DNA of 64,000 nt from Solidesulfovibrio magneticus RS-1 (GTDB lineage Bacteria > Desulfobacterota > Desulfovibrionia > Desulfovibrionales > Desulfovibrionaceae), in assembly GCF_000010665.1 (NCBI RefSeq), contig NC_012796.1, positions 3,935,501 through 3,999,500 of the forward strand. The letters run 5' to 3'. Shown here in pieces: positions 49,320 through 58,123 of the stretch (position 1 is its first letter; each line of letters opens with the position of its first letter). The notes under the pieces are model-generated. The model saw only the letters and a program-made list of their open reading frames with translations. It did not search any database and had not been told where the DNA came from. The translations under genes and the position numbers were made by a program.

Positions 49320-49952
49320 ATGACTGCGGAAGTCGTCATACTCGAAACCTGCCGGGGCGTCACGTCGGGAGTCTGTCCCCACGCCGCGCCCCTGTCCGCC
49401 AACACCCTGGCCGAGCTGGTGGAGCTGGCCGCCTGCGCCGCCGTGCCCGTGGCCCTGGCCGAGCTGGCCCGGCCGCTTCGCCGCCACGAACAGTTTAGGC
49501 TGGCCGTCTCGGCCTGTCCCAACGCCTGCGTGCGCCCCCAGGTGGCCGATCTGGGGCTTATCGCCGTACGCGAGGCGTCCGTCGATCCCGAGGCCTGCCA
49601 CGGCTGCGGGGCCTGCGCCGAGGCCTGCCCGGACGCGGCCATACAGATCACCGCCGGCAAGGCGGTCATCAACCAGGGCACATGCCTGGGCTGCGGCGCT
49701 TGCGCCCGGGTCTGCCCAAGCCGGGCCATCGCCAGCGGCCCGGTGGCCTACCGCGTCTTCCTGGGCGGCCGTCTCGGCCGCCGGCCGCGCCTGGGCACGG
49801 AGCTTAGCCGCCGCCTCGCTCCCCGCGAGGCCGTGGAACTGGCCCGTCGGACCCTGGCCGTCTTTACCCGGGACATGCGCCCGGGGCTGCGATTTGCCGA
49901 TCTCGTCTTTCCGGGCGGCCTGCCGGGCCTGCCGGCCTGGGCGCTGGCATGA
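49320..49952 (+). CDS. Fe-S protein: sulfite/nitrite-reductase-like half-domain plus two 4Fe-4S ferredoxin modules
   Basis: 210 aa behind AAGGA. Residues ~10-85 have CRGVTSGVCPH and SACPNACVRPQVADLGLI, the cysteine pattern of the C-terminal 4Fe-4S/siroheme half of nitrite/sulfite reductases, but the rest of the catalytic fold is absent. Residues ~90-145 carry two ferredoxin motifs, CHGCGACAEACPDAA and CLGCGACARVCPS. It is first in a two-gene unit with a NapH-like membrane protein (ATGA overlap) and has an HcpR-type operator upstream. I infer an electron-transfer partner for a nitrosative-stress enzyme; catalysis is unproven. Confidence 0.85.
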   Translation: MTAEVVILETCRGVTSGVCPHAAPLSANTLAELVELAACAAVPVALAELARPLRRHEQFRLAVSACPNACVRPQVADLGLIAVREASVDPEACHGCGACAEACPDAAIQITAGKAVINQGTCLGCGACARVCPSRAIASGPVAYRVFLGGRLGRRPRLGTELSRRLAPREAVELARRTLAVFTRDMRPGLRFADLVFPGGLPGLPAWALA

Positions 49953-51259
49953 CGGCCCTTGGCGTCGCGCTCCAGTTTCTGGGCTTGCTCGTCTTCGCCG
50001 CCCACAGCCTGCGCGGCGGCGATCTGGGCCTGTGCGCCTCCGTCCTGGTCCTGGCCGGCTTGTTGGCGGCCCGGCGCGACCTGGCCCGGTGGCTGGTCGG
50101 TCCGGCCCTGCTGGCCGCCGGGTTGATCTTTGCCGAGGCCGGGCGCGACATGGTCGCTTTTCGGCTGGCGGCCGGGCTGCCCTGGTTGCGGTTGGCCGGC
50201 ATCATGGCCGGGGTGGTGGCCGTGTGCCTGGCTGGCGGACTTTTTGCCTTCACGCGCCGGGGGGAAGCCTTTGGCCGGCGCGGCCCGGGAAACGTCGCGC
50301 CCCGGGCGGCGGCTTTCTGGATCGCGGTCACGCTGTTGGCCGTGGCCCGGGCCAAGGTCGACTTTCCGATCCTGCTCCTGGACCGGTTTGCGCCTGGCTG
50401 GGGGTGGCTGGAAATCACGGCCCTGGGCCTCTACGCCGCCTGGCTGACCGGCTTGATGCTGGCCGCGCCGCGAACCGGCCCCTTGCGGTCGCGCTACTGG
50501 GGTGCCTTTTCGTTGGTGTTTTTCGGCCAGCTGGCCCTGGGGCTGGCCGGGGCCACGGTCTTTCTCATGACCGGGGCGCTGCATCTGCCCGTGCCGGCGC
50601 TTATTGCCGCCGGACCGGCCTACCGGGGGGGCGGCTATTTCATGCCCATCCTCTATCTGTCCACGGTGCTGCTGGTCGGCCCGGGCTGGTGTTCGCACCT
50701 GTGTTACATCGGCGCGGCCGACGACGCCTGCGCCCGGCTTGGCCGGCCCGTGCCCAGGCGGCTGCCGGCCGGACGGACATGGTGGCGGGCGGCGACCTTG
50801 GCGCTTACCGTCGGCGGCGCGCTTGTCCTGCGCTGGCTGGAGGTTCCCCTTGGCGTCGCCGTCACGGCGGCGGCCGTCTTCGGGCTGGTGGGCCTGGGGA
50901 TCATGGCGACCTTTTCCCGCAAGGCCGGCGTCATGGTCCATTGCGCCATGTATTGCCCCATCGGGCTTTTGGGGAATATTCTCGGGAAGATCAGCCCCTG
51001 GCGGGTGCGCATCGGCCAGGGCTGCGACGGCTGCGGCCGGTGTTCGCGGGTCTGCCGCTATCTGGCGCTGACTCCGGCCGATCTGGACAAGGGCCGGCCG
51101 GGCCTGTCCTGCACGCTGTGCGGCGACTGCCTGTCCGCCTGTCCGGGCGGGCGCATCGGGTTGCGGTTTCCGGGGCTGTCGCCCGAGGCGGCGCGCCAGG
51201 CCTTTTTCGCCCTGGTGGTGGCCCTGCACGCGGTGTTTTTGGGCGTGGCGCGAATTTGA
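49949..51259 (+). CDS. NapH/CcoG-like membrane 4Fe-4S protein
   Basis: 436 aa, about nine hydrophobic helices. After the membrane region the NapH-type cysteine patches VGPGWCSHLCYIGA and HCAMYCPIGLLGNILGKI appear. Two C-terminal ferredoxin motifs follow: CDGCGRCSRVCRY and CTLCGDCLSACPGG. Such proteins pass electrons from quinol or membrane carriers to soluble Fe-S partners, here probably the upstream 4Fe-4S protein and ultimately Hcp or a related enzyme. Longer N-terminal membrane region than classical NapH. Confidence 0.88.
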   Translation: MTALGVALQFLGLLVFAAHSLRGGDLGLCASVLVLAGLLAARRDLARWLVGPALLAAGLIFAEAGRDMVAFRLAAGLPWLRLAGIMAGVVAVCLAGGLFAFTRRGEAFGRRGPGNVAPRAAAFWIAVTLLAVARAKVDFPILLLDRFAPGWGWLEITALGLYAAWLTGLMLAAPRTGPLRSRYWGAFSLVFFGQLALGLAGATVFLMTGALHLPVPALIAAGPAYRGGGYFMPILYLSTVLLVGPGWCSHLCYIGAADDACARLGRPVPRRLPAGRTWWRAATLALTVGGALVLRWLEVPLGVAVTAAAVFGLVGLGIMATFSRKAGVMVHCAMYCPIGLLGNILGKISPWRVRIGQGCDGCGRCSRVCRYLALTPADLDKGRPGLSCTLCGDCLSACPGGRIGLRFPGLSPEAARQAFFALVVALHAVFLGVARI

Positions 51260-51373
51260 GGCAGGCCAAAGCCTTGCCGCATTGAAACCGTGGCTGCGGT
51301 GTTTGCCCCTTCCTTTGTCGCCTGATCGGCACTATAGGAGCCCCAGGATACAACTTGAACAGGAGCAGAGCCC

Positions 51374-51556
51374 ATGGGCGCGTTTTCGATTTGGCACTGG
51401 CTGGTGGTCTTGGGAGTCGTCATCATCATCTTCGGACCGAGCCGGCTGCCGAGCCTGGGCCACGACCTGGGCAAGGCCATCCGGGGCTTCAAGGACTCCA
51501 TGGGCGAAAAGGACATTACACCGGTCGATCCTCAAAACGACCAGAAACGGTCCTAG
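51374..51556 (+). CDS. tatA: Twin-arginine translocase TatA/TatE
   Basis: 60 aa behind AGGAG. One N-terminal transmembrane helix (WHWLVVLGVVIIIFG) with the FGPSRLPSLGHDLGKAIRGF amphipathic helix, the invariant FG and LGKAIRGFK of TatA. The polar tail ends DPQNDQKRS. No tatB or tatC is near, so the other subunits must be encoded elsewhere. Confidence 0.95.
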   Translation: MGAFSIWHWLVVLGVVIIIFGPSRLPSLGHDLGKAIRGFKDSMGEKDITPVDPQNDQKRS

Positions 51557-51683
51557 GGTCGCACCGCTAAAATACGCGAGTATTTTCAAAAATTCCCGGA
51601 TGTTCGCGTGTCTCCACCGAAACGATGGAGAGGTTTGGCGCGGGCACGGCACGAGGGCATTCCCAAGCGTCCAGGCCAGCAAA

Positions 51684-51715
51684 AGCCCGCGCTTCCTTTC
51701 GAGGAAGCGCGGGCT
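51684..51715 (+). terminator. Rho-independent terminator downstream of tatA
   Basis: Perfect stem AAGCCCGCGCTTCCT with a TC-GA centre followed by AGGAAGCGCGGGCTT, then GTTT. It is the strongest classical terminator in the window, but 128 bp after the stop, so a short 3' RNA may precede it. Confidence 0.75.
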
Positions 51716-51826
51716 TGTTTATGGGCGGCGTTGGGGAATCACATCTCAGCGCTCAGAGGCCGGACGTGTTGCGGGGCCGCGAGCCTCTGCCGGGCGGCAG
51801 ACCGCGCTCGCGCAGTCTGCCACGCC

Positions 51827-54046
51827 CTACCTTCCGCCCGGCAGCGCCTGCCGTCGGCCCGCGCCCGCCGGCAGGGCCGCGCCGCCGCTTTCGCCCTTCA
51901 TATCGGCAATAAGCCCCTTGAGCGCCTGGGCCTGCTCGGCCAGCTCGGTCACGGCCCGAGACGACTGGCTCATGGCGTCGGCCGTTTCCGAGGAAATGCG
52001 GCTGACCGCCTCGATGGAGCGGTTGATCTCCTCGGAGGTGGCCGATTGCTGCTCGGCCGCCGTGGCGATGGAACGCACCTGCTCGGATGTAGTCTCCACC
52101 AGGGCCACGATGCCCTGCAGCGACTCGCCGGCCTGCCGGGCCAGGTCCGTGGCCCCGTCGATGGCGACCGTCGCCTGCTCCACGTTGCCAATGTTCTTGC
52201 GCGCTCCCTCCTGGATGGAACGGATGGCGTCGCCGACCTCCTTGGTGGCGACCATGGTCTTTTCGGCGAGCTTGCGGACCTCGTCGGCGACCACGGCGAA
52301 GCCGCGCCCGGCCTCGCCGGCCCGGGCCGCCTCGATGGCGGCATTGAGCGCCAACAGGTTGGTCTGGTCGGCGATGTCGGAAATGACGTTGAGCACGTTG
52401 CCGATGCCCTCGGCCTGCTGCCCAAGGGTCGTCATGTCGGCCTTAAGCCCCGTGGCCTGGGTCTGGACCTTGCCGATGCCAGCGATGACGTTGGCCACGA
52501 TGCCGGCCCCGTCCTCGGCCCGGGTCCGGGCGTTTTCGGCGGCGGTGGCCGCTTGGCCGGCGTTTCGCGCCACCTCCAGCACCGTGGCGTTCATTTCTTC
52601 CATGGCCGTGGCCGTCTCGGCCACCCGGGCGTTTTGCTCCTCCGAGCCACGGCTCGACTGCTCGACCTGGGCGGCCAGCTCGTCGGAAGCCGAGGACAGG
52701 ATGTCCACCACGTCTTCGAGCCGGGCGGCGGCATGGAGCATCCCGTCGGTCTTGGCCTGCTCGGCCTCCTGGCGCGCCGCCTCGGCCGCCTGGCCGGCCT
52801 GGGCCGCCCGGGCCGATTCCTCGCCGGCCAGCCGGGTCTTTTCGTCGGCCTCAGCAATCATGCCGCGAAGACTCGCCACCATGCCCCGCAGGGCCTGCGC
52901 CAACCGGCCGATCTCGTCGCGCTGACGCAAGGCGATGGGATGCTCCAGATCGCCCCCGGCCACGGCCTGGGCGGCCCGGGCCAGCCCCGTCACCGGCCCC
53001 ACGATGGCCCGGGCGATGAGAAACACCGCCGCGATCAACACCGCCAACCCGCCCAGGCACAGCCACAACAGCACCATTTGCATATGGCGGGCGTTTTCCA
53101 TCATGGCGTCCTTGGGCAGGCCGACAATGAAGCTCCAGGCCCCGTCCACGCCTTCCAACCGTACCGGGGTGAGGCTGTAGAGCATCTCCTCGCCGCTTGC
53201 CGGCGACTTCTGGGAAAAAATGAGGTTCTTCCCGCCCTTCACCGCCTCGGCCAAAGGCTTGCGGTTGGCTTCGTCAAGCAGGTCCGCCGCCTGCTTGCCG
53301 ATGATGTCCTTTTCCTTGTGGGCCACGATCATGCCGGAATCGGACAGCAGCACGCCATAGCCCGTGCCGAAGACCGTGATGCCCGAAACGAGCTTTTGGA
53401 GCCCCTCCAGACTGATGTCCAGACCGGCCACGCCCTTGCCCTTGTCCGTCATGGGCACGCAGGCGCTCACCATCATCCGCTTCTTGCCGGCAACTTCGTA
53501 TTCCGTGGGCTCGACGAGGAGCGACTTGTTGGTTTTCAGCGGCTGCGAGTACCATTTATCCTCGGCGCTGCTGCTGGTGGACAAGGAGGCCGTGGTGTGG
53601 GTCTCCTCCACGCCGGACGCGCCCCGGATGACGTAGGGCAAAAACCGGCCCGTTTCCTCGTGCAGGGCGTCGGCCTTGACGAATTCGCGATCCCGACCGT
53701 CAAAGGCGTCCGGCTCCCAGGCCGTCCACACGCCAAACACCTCGGGCAGCGCGGCCAGGGTTTTATGCAGCAACTTCGCTACAGCCGCCCTTCTGGGTGC
53801 GTCGTCGGCGCGTTCGCTGGCCACCCCGGCGGCCAACACCTTGGCCGCATCCATGGCCGCGTTTAATTCTCCCTGCACCACAGCCGCGTAACGGGCGCTC
53901 ACCTCTTCGGCCAGACGCCGCGTTTCGACGGCGGCGTTATTCTCGATCCCCGTGCGGACAACAAACAAAATGGCGGCAAACACCGCAATACATACCAATG
54001 CGATAGGGAAGAGAATCTTGTTACGCAACTGCCAATCCTGAAACAT
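51827..54046 (-). CDS. Methyl-accepting chemotaxis protein with dCache-type sensor
   Basis: 739 aa from ATG 54046 behind GGAGG. TM1 ([19 protein letters not shown]), a periplasmic dCache region (~35-350: [60 protein letters not shown]), TM2 ([19 protein letters not shown]), then HAMP (~385-435). The signalling hairpin tip is [20 protein letters not shown], and methylation-type Gln/Glu helices surround it. A soluble-ligand chemoreceptor. It ends in an Ala/Gly/Arg tail without a CheR pentapeptide. Confidence 0.94.
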   Translation of the reverse strand: MFQDWQLRNKILFPIALVCIAVFAAILFVVRTGIENNAAVETRRLAEEVSARYAAVVQGELNAAMDAAKVLAAGVASERADDAPRRAAVAKLLHKTLAALPEVFGVWTAWEPDAFDGRDREFVKADALHEETGRFLPYVIRGASGVEETHTTASLSTSSSAEDKWYSQPLKTNKSLLVEPTEYEVAGKKRMMVSACVPMTDKGKGVAGLDISLEGLQKLVSGITVFGTGYGVLLSDSGMIVAHKEKDIIGKQAADLLDEANRKPLAEAVKGGKNLIFSQKSPASGEEMLYSLTPVRLEGVDGAWSFIVGLPKDAMMENARHMQMVLLWLCLGGLAVLIAAVFLIARAIVGPVTGLARAAQAVAGGDLEHPIALRQRDEIGRLAQALRGMVASLRGMIAEADEKTRLAGEESARAAQAGQAAEAARQEAEQAKTDGMLHAAARLEDVVDILSSASDELAAQVEQSSRGSEEQNARVAETATAMEEMNATVLEVARNAGQAATAAENARTRAEDGAGIVANVIAGIGKVQTQATGLKADMTTLGQQAEGIGNVLNVISDIADQTNLLALNAAIEAARAGEAGRGFAVVADEVRKLAEKTMVATKEVGDAIRSIQEGARKNIGNVEQATVAIDGATDLARQAGESLQGIVALVETTSEQVRSIATAAEQQSATSEEINRSIEAVSRISSETADAMSQSSRAVTELAEQAQALKGLIADMKGESGGAALPAGAGRRQALPGGR

Positions 54047-54446
54047 GCGCGCCTCCGGTAAACAGCATGAATAATGGTGCGTCACAGGCAAAAAAACGCC
54101 AGCCTTTACCAACCACAGTATCCTGGGAACATCGCAATTACAAGACAACCAAGCGGCATACCTGCTCCGACCAAGCCAAGAGTTTAGCGTCGTCTCCCCT
54201 CCTCTTCACTCCCCCCGGCCTATCCCAACGCGGCCCAAGCCAGGCCTCGGGGCATACGCAGCTTGACCTTTTTCCTTTCTCGCGGTTTATACTGAAACCA
54301 TCCCTCACAGGTCTCCTGCCCGGGGACGGCGGCGTCTTTTCAAAGCTCCGCCGCCGTTTCCGGCACACCGTCGCGGCTTCCCGCTTCGTGGCCCCGCGTC
54401 TCGCGTCGCCGAAAAAAAAGCGGACCTGTCGAAAAAAAATCGCCCT

Positions 54447-54462
54447 TTTGACTTAGGTCAAA
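54447..54462. promoter_or_regulatory. HcpR-type operator upstream of hcp
   Basis: TTTGAC-TTAG-GTCAAA, a perfect palindrome 78 bp upstream of the hcp ATG. It matches the site by hcpR in form and spacing. The 493-bp gap between the chemoreceptor start and hcp holds otherwise nothing I can identify. Confidence 0.8.
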
Positions 54463-54539
54463 CCGCTTTCGGCCCGGCCCGCGTAAACCCGAAACCAACG
54501 AAACGGGAAACCGACCCCAACCCAAACGGAGGACGACAT

Positions 54540-56156
54540 ATGTTTTGCTACCAGTGCGAACAGACCGCCAAAGGCCTTGGTTGCGACAAAATCGGCGTTT
54601 GCGGCAAGCAGCCCGACGTCTCCGATCTGCAGGATCTCCTCGTCTACGCCCTGACCGGCCTGGCCCAAGCCGCCGTGGCCGCCAAGGCCGAGGGCGTGGC
54701 CGTGCCGCTGGAAACCGGCCGCTACTTCGCCAAGGCCATGTTCTCCACGCTCACCAACGTCAATTTCGACGCCGCCGACTTCGTGCCCCTGATCAACGAA
54801 GCCGTGGCCAAGCGCAAGGCCCTGGCCGCGCTGATTAAGGCCCAGCTGCCCGAAGGCCCGGCCAGCTACGTCCCGGCCCTTGATCTCGCCGGCCTCATCG
54901 CCCAGGGCCACATCCATGGCCTCAAGGATATCCCCGAGACCAACGACGACATCCGCTCGCTCAAGCATACGCTCATTTTCGGCATCAAGGGCATCGCCGC
55001 CTACGCCGACCATGCCGCCATCCTCGGCCAGGAAGACCCGGCCGTGTACGAATTCCTCTACGAAGGCATGGCCGCCACCTTCACCACCGACAAGGACCTG
55101 GGAGCCTGGGTCGCTTTGGTGCTCAAGTGCGGCGAAGTGAACCTGCGGGCCATGGAGCTTCTCGACGCCGCCAACACCGGCGCTTACGGCCACCCCGTGC
55201 CCACCGTCGTGCCCCTGGGCCACAAGGCCGGCAAGGCCATCCTGGTGTCCGGCCATGACCTCAAGGACCTCAAGCAGCTCCTGGAACAGACCGCCGGCAA
55301 GGGCATCAACATCTACACCCACGGAGAAATGCTGCCCGCCCACGGCTATCCCGAACTGAAGAAGTACCCCCACTTCCACGGCCACTACGGCACCGCCTGG
55401 CAGAACCAGCACAAGGAATTCGCCGCCTTCCCCGGCGCGATCCTCATGACCACCAACTGTATCCAGAAGCCCGCCGAGAGCTACCTGGGCAGCATCTTCA
55501 CCACCGGTCTGGTCGGCTGGCCCGGAGCCGTCCACGTCAAAAACGGCGAGTTCGGCCCGGTCATCGAAAAGGCCCTGGCCATGCCCGGCTTCGCCGCCGA
55601 CGAGGACAAGGGCACCGTCATGACCGGTTTCGCCCGCAACGCCGTCATGAGCGTGGCCGGCACGGTCATCGACGCGGTCAAGGCCGGCAAGATCCGCCAC
55701 TTCTTCCTGGTGGCCGGCTGCGACGGGGCCAAGCCCGGGCGCAACTACTACACCGAGTTCGTGGAGAAGGCCCCGGCCGACACCATCGTGCTGACGCTGG
55801 CCTGCGGCAAGTTCCGCTTCTTTGACAAGCAGCTCGGCGACATCGGCGGCATCCCGCGCCTGCTCGACATGGGCCAGTGCAACGACGCCTACTCGGCCAT
55901 CCAGGTTGCGGTCGCCCTGGCCGGCGCGTTTAACTGCGGCGTCAACGACCTGCCGCTGTCCATGGTCCTGTCCTGGTACGAGCAAAAGGCCGTGGCGATC
56001 CTGCTCACCTTGCTGCACCTGGGCGTGAAAAACATCCGCCTCGGACCCAGCCTGCCGGCGTTCCTCACCCCCAACGTGCTGAACTTCCTGGTCGCCAACT
56101 ACGACATCAAGCCCATCAGCACCCCGGACGAAGACCTTAAGGCGATCCTGGGCTAG
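54540..56156 (+). CDS. hcp: Hydroxylamine reductase / hybrid-cluster protein, class I
   Basis: 538 aa behind GGAGG. The N-terminal cubane ligands are C3, C6, C15 and C21 (MFCYQCEQTAKGLGCDKIG), the class I pattern seen in Desulfovibrio. Hybrid-cluster ligand regions are THGEMLPAHGYPELKKY, MTTNCIQKPAESY, VAGCDGAKPGRNYY and MGQCNDAYSA. The enzyme reduces NO (and hydroxylamine in vitro) in anaerobic nitrosative-stress defence. It is followed by its ferredoxin gene, with an HcpR-type operator upstream. Confidence 0.98.
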   Translation: MFCYQCEQTAKGLGCDKIGVCGKQPDVSDLQDLLVYALTGLAQAAVAAKAEGVAVPLETGRYFAKAMFSTLTNVNFDAADFVPLINEAVAKRKALAALIKAQLPEGPASYVPALDLAGLIAQGHIHGLKDIPETNDDIRSLKHTLIFGIKGIAAYADHAAILGQEDPAVYEFLYEGMAATFTTDKDLGAWVALVLKCGEVNLRAMELLDAANTGAYGHPVPTVVPLGHKAGKAILVSGHDLKDLKQLLEQTAGKGINIYTHGEMLPAHGYPELKKYPHFHGHYGTAWQNQHKEFAAFPGAILMTTNCIQKPAESYLGSIFTTGLVGWPGAVHVKNGEFGPVIEKALAMPGFAADEDKGTVMTGFARNAVMSVAGTVIDAVKAGKIRHFFLVAGCDGAKPGRNYYTEFVEKAPADTIVLTLACGKFRFFDKQLGDIGGIPRLLDMGQCNDAYSAIQVAVALAGAFNCGVNDLPLSMVLSWYEQKAVAILLTLLHLGVKNIRLGPSLPAFLTPNVLNFLVANYDIKPISTPDEDLKAILG

Positions 56157-56215
56157 TTAGCCTTCGCCACGCACTGCGGGCGGCCTGCAATGGGCCGCCC
56201 GCCCAGGAAAAAGTT

Positions 56216-56962
56216 ATGAAACGCAAGATCATCGAAATCGACGAAGCACTGTGCAACGGCTGCGGCCAGTGCGTCACCGGCTGCGCCGAAGGCGCGCTCG
56301 AAATCATCGACGGCAAGGCCAAGATCGTGGCCGACCATTTCTGCGACGGACTGGGGGCCTGCATCGGCCACTGCCCCACCGGCGCGCTGCAAATCATCGA
56401 ACGCGAAGCCCCGGAATTTGACGAGCAGGCCGTGGAAGAGCGTTTGGCCGAGCTGAAAAAGCAGCCTTCCCCCTGCGGCTGCCCGTCCAGCGCGCCCATG
56501 TCCATATCGCCCTGCCAGGCGGCCAATGCGCCCACGGCCCAGGTTGCGGCCGGCGGCTCGGCCCTGTCCACCTGGCCCATCAAGCTGCGCCTGGTGCCGC
56601 CCACGGCGCCGTTTTTGCGCGGCGCGCGCCTGCTTTTAACTTCCGACTGCGTGCCCCCGGCCTTCCCGGCCTACGGCAGCGCCTTCCTGCCGGGCCGCGT
56701 GGCGCTTCTGGGCTGCCCCAAGTTCGACGACGCCCAGAGCTACGTCGACAAGCTGGCCGATATCATTCGGGAAAGCGCGCCCCAGGACATCACGGTGCTG
56801 CAAATGGAAGTGCCGTGTTGCTCGGGCATGTCGCGCATCGCCGCCCTGGCCGTGGCCGCCTCGGGCAAAAACGTGCCCGTGACCCAGGTGGTCATTTCCC
56901 GTCGCGGCGAAGTGCTCGGGATGCAGCCGGTCAAGATCGGCAATTCCCCCTTCGGCGGTTAA
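56216..56962 (+). CDS. Hcp-associated 4Fe-4S ferredoxin-like protein
   Basis: 248 aa. Cluster motif 1 is CNGCGQCVTGCAEGAL. Motif 2 (CDGLGACIGHCPTGAL) has Leu in place of the second cysteine, so that site is degenerate. A central Cys/Pro-rich segment (CGCPSSAPMSISPC) follows, and a C-terminal domain (~130-248) has SDCVPPAFPAY, LLGCPKFDD and VPCCSGMSRIAAL. It lies 59 bp after hcp and is the probable electron donor to Hcp. Confidence 0.9.
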   Translation: MKRKIIEIDEALCNGCGQCVTGCAEGALEIIDGKAKIVADHFCDGLGACIGHCPTGALQIIEREAPEFDEQAVEERLAELKKQPSPCGCPSSAPMSISPCQAANAPTAQVAAGGSALSTWPIKLRLVPPTAPFLRGARLLLTSDCVPPAFPAYGSAFLPGRVALLGCPKFDDAQSYVDKLADIIRESAPQDITVLQMEVPCCSGMSRIAALAVAASGKNVPVTQVVISRRGEVLGMQPVKIGNSPFGG

Positions 56963-57026
56963 GACGCCGCCAAACGCGGGACACGCAAACGGAAAAGCCC
57001 AAGCCCTTTAACCCCTTTTCCCATTG

Positions 57027-57088
57027 CAGGGGTCCGGGGGGATCATCCCCCCGGTGGGTCCAGGGCAAAGCCCTGGCCGCCGGAGGCC
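57027..57088. repeat. GC-rich hairpin repeat variant
   Basis: GGTCCGGGGGGATC/ATCCCCCCGG, then CCAGGGCAAAGCCCTGG and CCGCCGGAGGC. Reverse orientation; lies between the ferredoxin and cupin genes on the same strand. Confidence 0.75.
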
Positions 57089-57179
57089 TCCCTGCCTCCC
57101 TCACTCACTCCCCTGCATTGCCCGGCGGCGCGGAGCGTCCGCGCCGCCCCCCTTTGACCGCAAACGCAAGGAGCCGGTC

Positions 57180-57497
57180 ATGAAGAAGATCAACATCATC
57201 GAGGAAGGCCCGTTCAAGGACACCGGCCACGGCACGCTGTGGGTCCACGATTCGGCCAATTTCCGCATCGTCAACTTCAACTTCAAGGCCGGCCAGCAGC
57301 TGGCCGTGCACTCCCACGACGTGGACGGCGAACTGTCCATCGTGGTGCTTTCCGGCGAAGGCGAGTTCCTTGGCGCGGACGACGCCACCATCCCGGCCAA
57401 GACCGGCGACGTGCTGGTGTGCCCCATCGCCACACCCCACGGCATCCGCTCCATCACCGACATGCGTGTGCTGGTGACCATCGCCCCGCCGCCCTAA
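57180..57497 (+). CDS. Small cupin-domain protein
   Basis: 105 aa behind AAGGAG. A single cupin barrel: FNFKAGQQLAVHSHDVDGEL (metal-binding HxHx4E-like, with Asp/Glu), VLSGEGEFLG, TGDVLVCPIATPHGIRS. Cupins of this kind bind a metal and small ligands. It is third in line after hcp and the ferredoxin, separated by 217 bp with a repeat, so cotranscription is uncertain. Confidence 0.88.
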   Translation: MKKINIIEEGPFKDTGHGTLWVHDSANFRIVNFNFKAGQQLAVHSHDVDGELSIVVLSGEGEFLGADDATIPAKTGDVLVCPIATPHGIRSITDMRVLVTIAPPP

Positions 57498-57514
57498 GGC
57501 GGAGAGAGGGAGAT

Positions 57515-57552
57515 GCTCCGGCGGCCGGGGGCCTGAGGCCCCCGGCCCCCCC
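57515..57552. repeat. GC-rich intergenic hairpin repeat
   Basis: GCTCCGGCGGCCGG, GGGCCTGAGGCCC and CCGGCCCCCC, starting 18 bp after the cupin stop codon. Confidence 0.85.
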
Positions 57553-57585
57553 TCCTAAAAACAGGGCGAAGCGAAAATAAAAAAA

Positions 57586-57619
57586 CGGCCCGTGCAATTC
57601 CAACAGGTTGCACGGGCCG
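57586..57619 (-). terminator. Terminator hairpin, better oriented for the minus strand
   Basis: CGGCCCGTGCAA pairs with TTGCACGGGCCG (12 bp). An A-rich run (AAAATAAAAAA) precedes it, which becomes a T-tract after the stem on the minus strand. A minus-strand transcript from the 58.1-59.9 kb diguanylate cyclase, or a shorter RNA, could end here. Confidence 0.65.
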
Positions 57620-58123
57620 CATGAGTTGCATTTTTGCCGCATATGTGAAAAAAATCGCAAGTCACGGCGCAACTGATTTATCTAGCATGTTTTCGCCGCG
57701 ACGGGAAGCGGCGAGTCGGCCCCAGAGGCCGCCATGCCTGCCATCTCCCTGCCGGAGATGCCCGGACGAGACAGGGCGAAACGGCCGCACGCGCGTACCG
57801 CCAACCACGCGCGCACGGACGTGGCGCGAAGCATAGGCCACAAAGGCGGACGCGAACCCGCCGGCCTCCTGAAACGGACCCCAAACCTCAAGGACTTTGG
57901 CGTCGCGGTTTCGCCCTGTCCCGTCCCGGCGTCGCAACCGGCGTCCCGTCGATCACGCTTCCGGCCGCCGCACTCCATGCCGTTGGCTGCACTCCGCTGT
58001 CACGAACTGCTTGCGCCGCCCCCCTGGCCGGCGACGCCCTATCTGCCGTCCATTCCGCAACGCTCCCGGCCTCGCTTCCCGCCGGCAGGCGCTTCAGGGT
58101 CAACAGGCCCAAAAACGCCTTGC
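57620..58123. other. Gene-poor 504-bp region with a long inverted repeat
   Basis: No credible gene. GGACGAGACAGGGCGAAAC (57764-57782) is matched on the other strand by the repeat at 57908-57926 with 18 of 19 bases complementary, bounding 163 bp. Short frames in both directions are Arg/Pro-rich shadows. It may hold a remnant, a structured RNA or a 3' UTR of the downstream minus-strand gene. Confidence 0.5.

Noticed and set aside
57621-57836. 71-aa frame in the gene-poor patch
   Set aside because: Cys/Arg/Pro-rich, no ribosome site and no homologous features; it is more likely part of an untranslated region.
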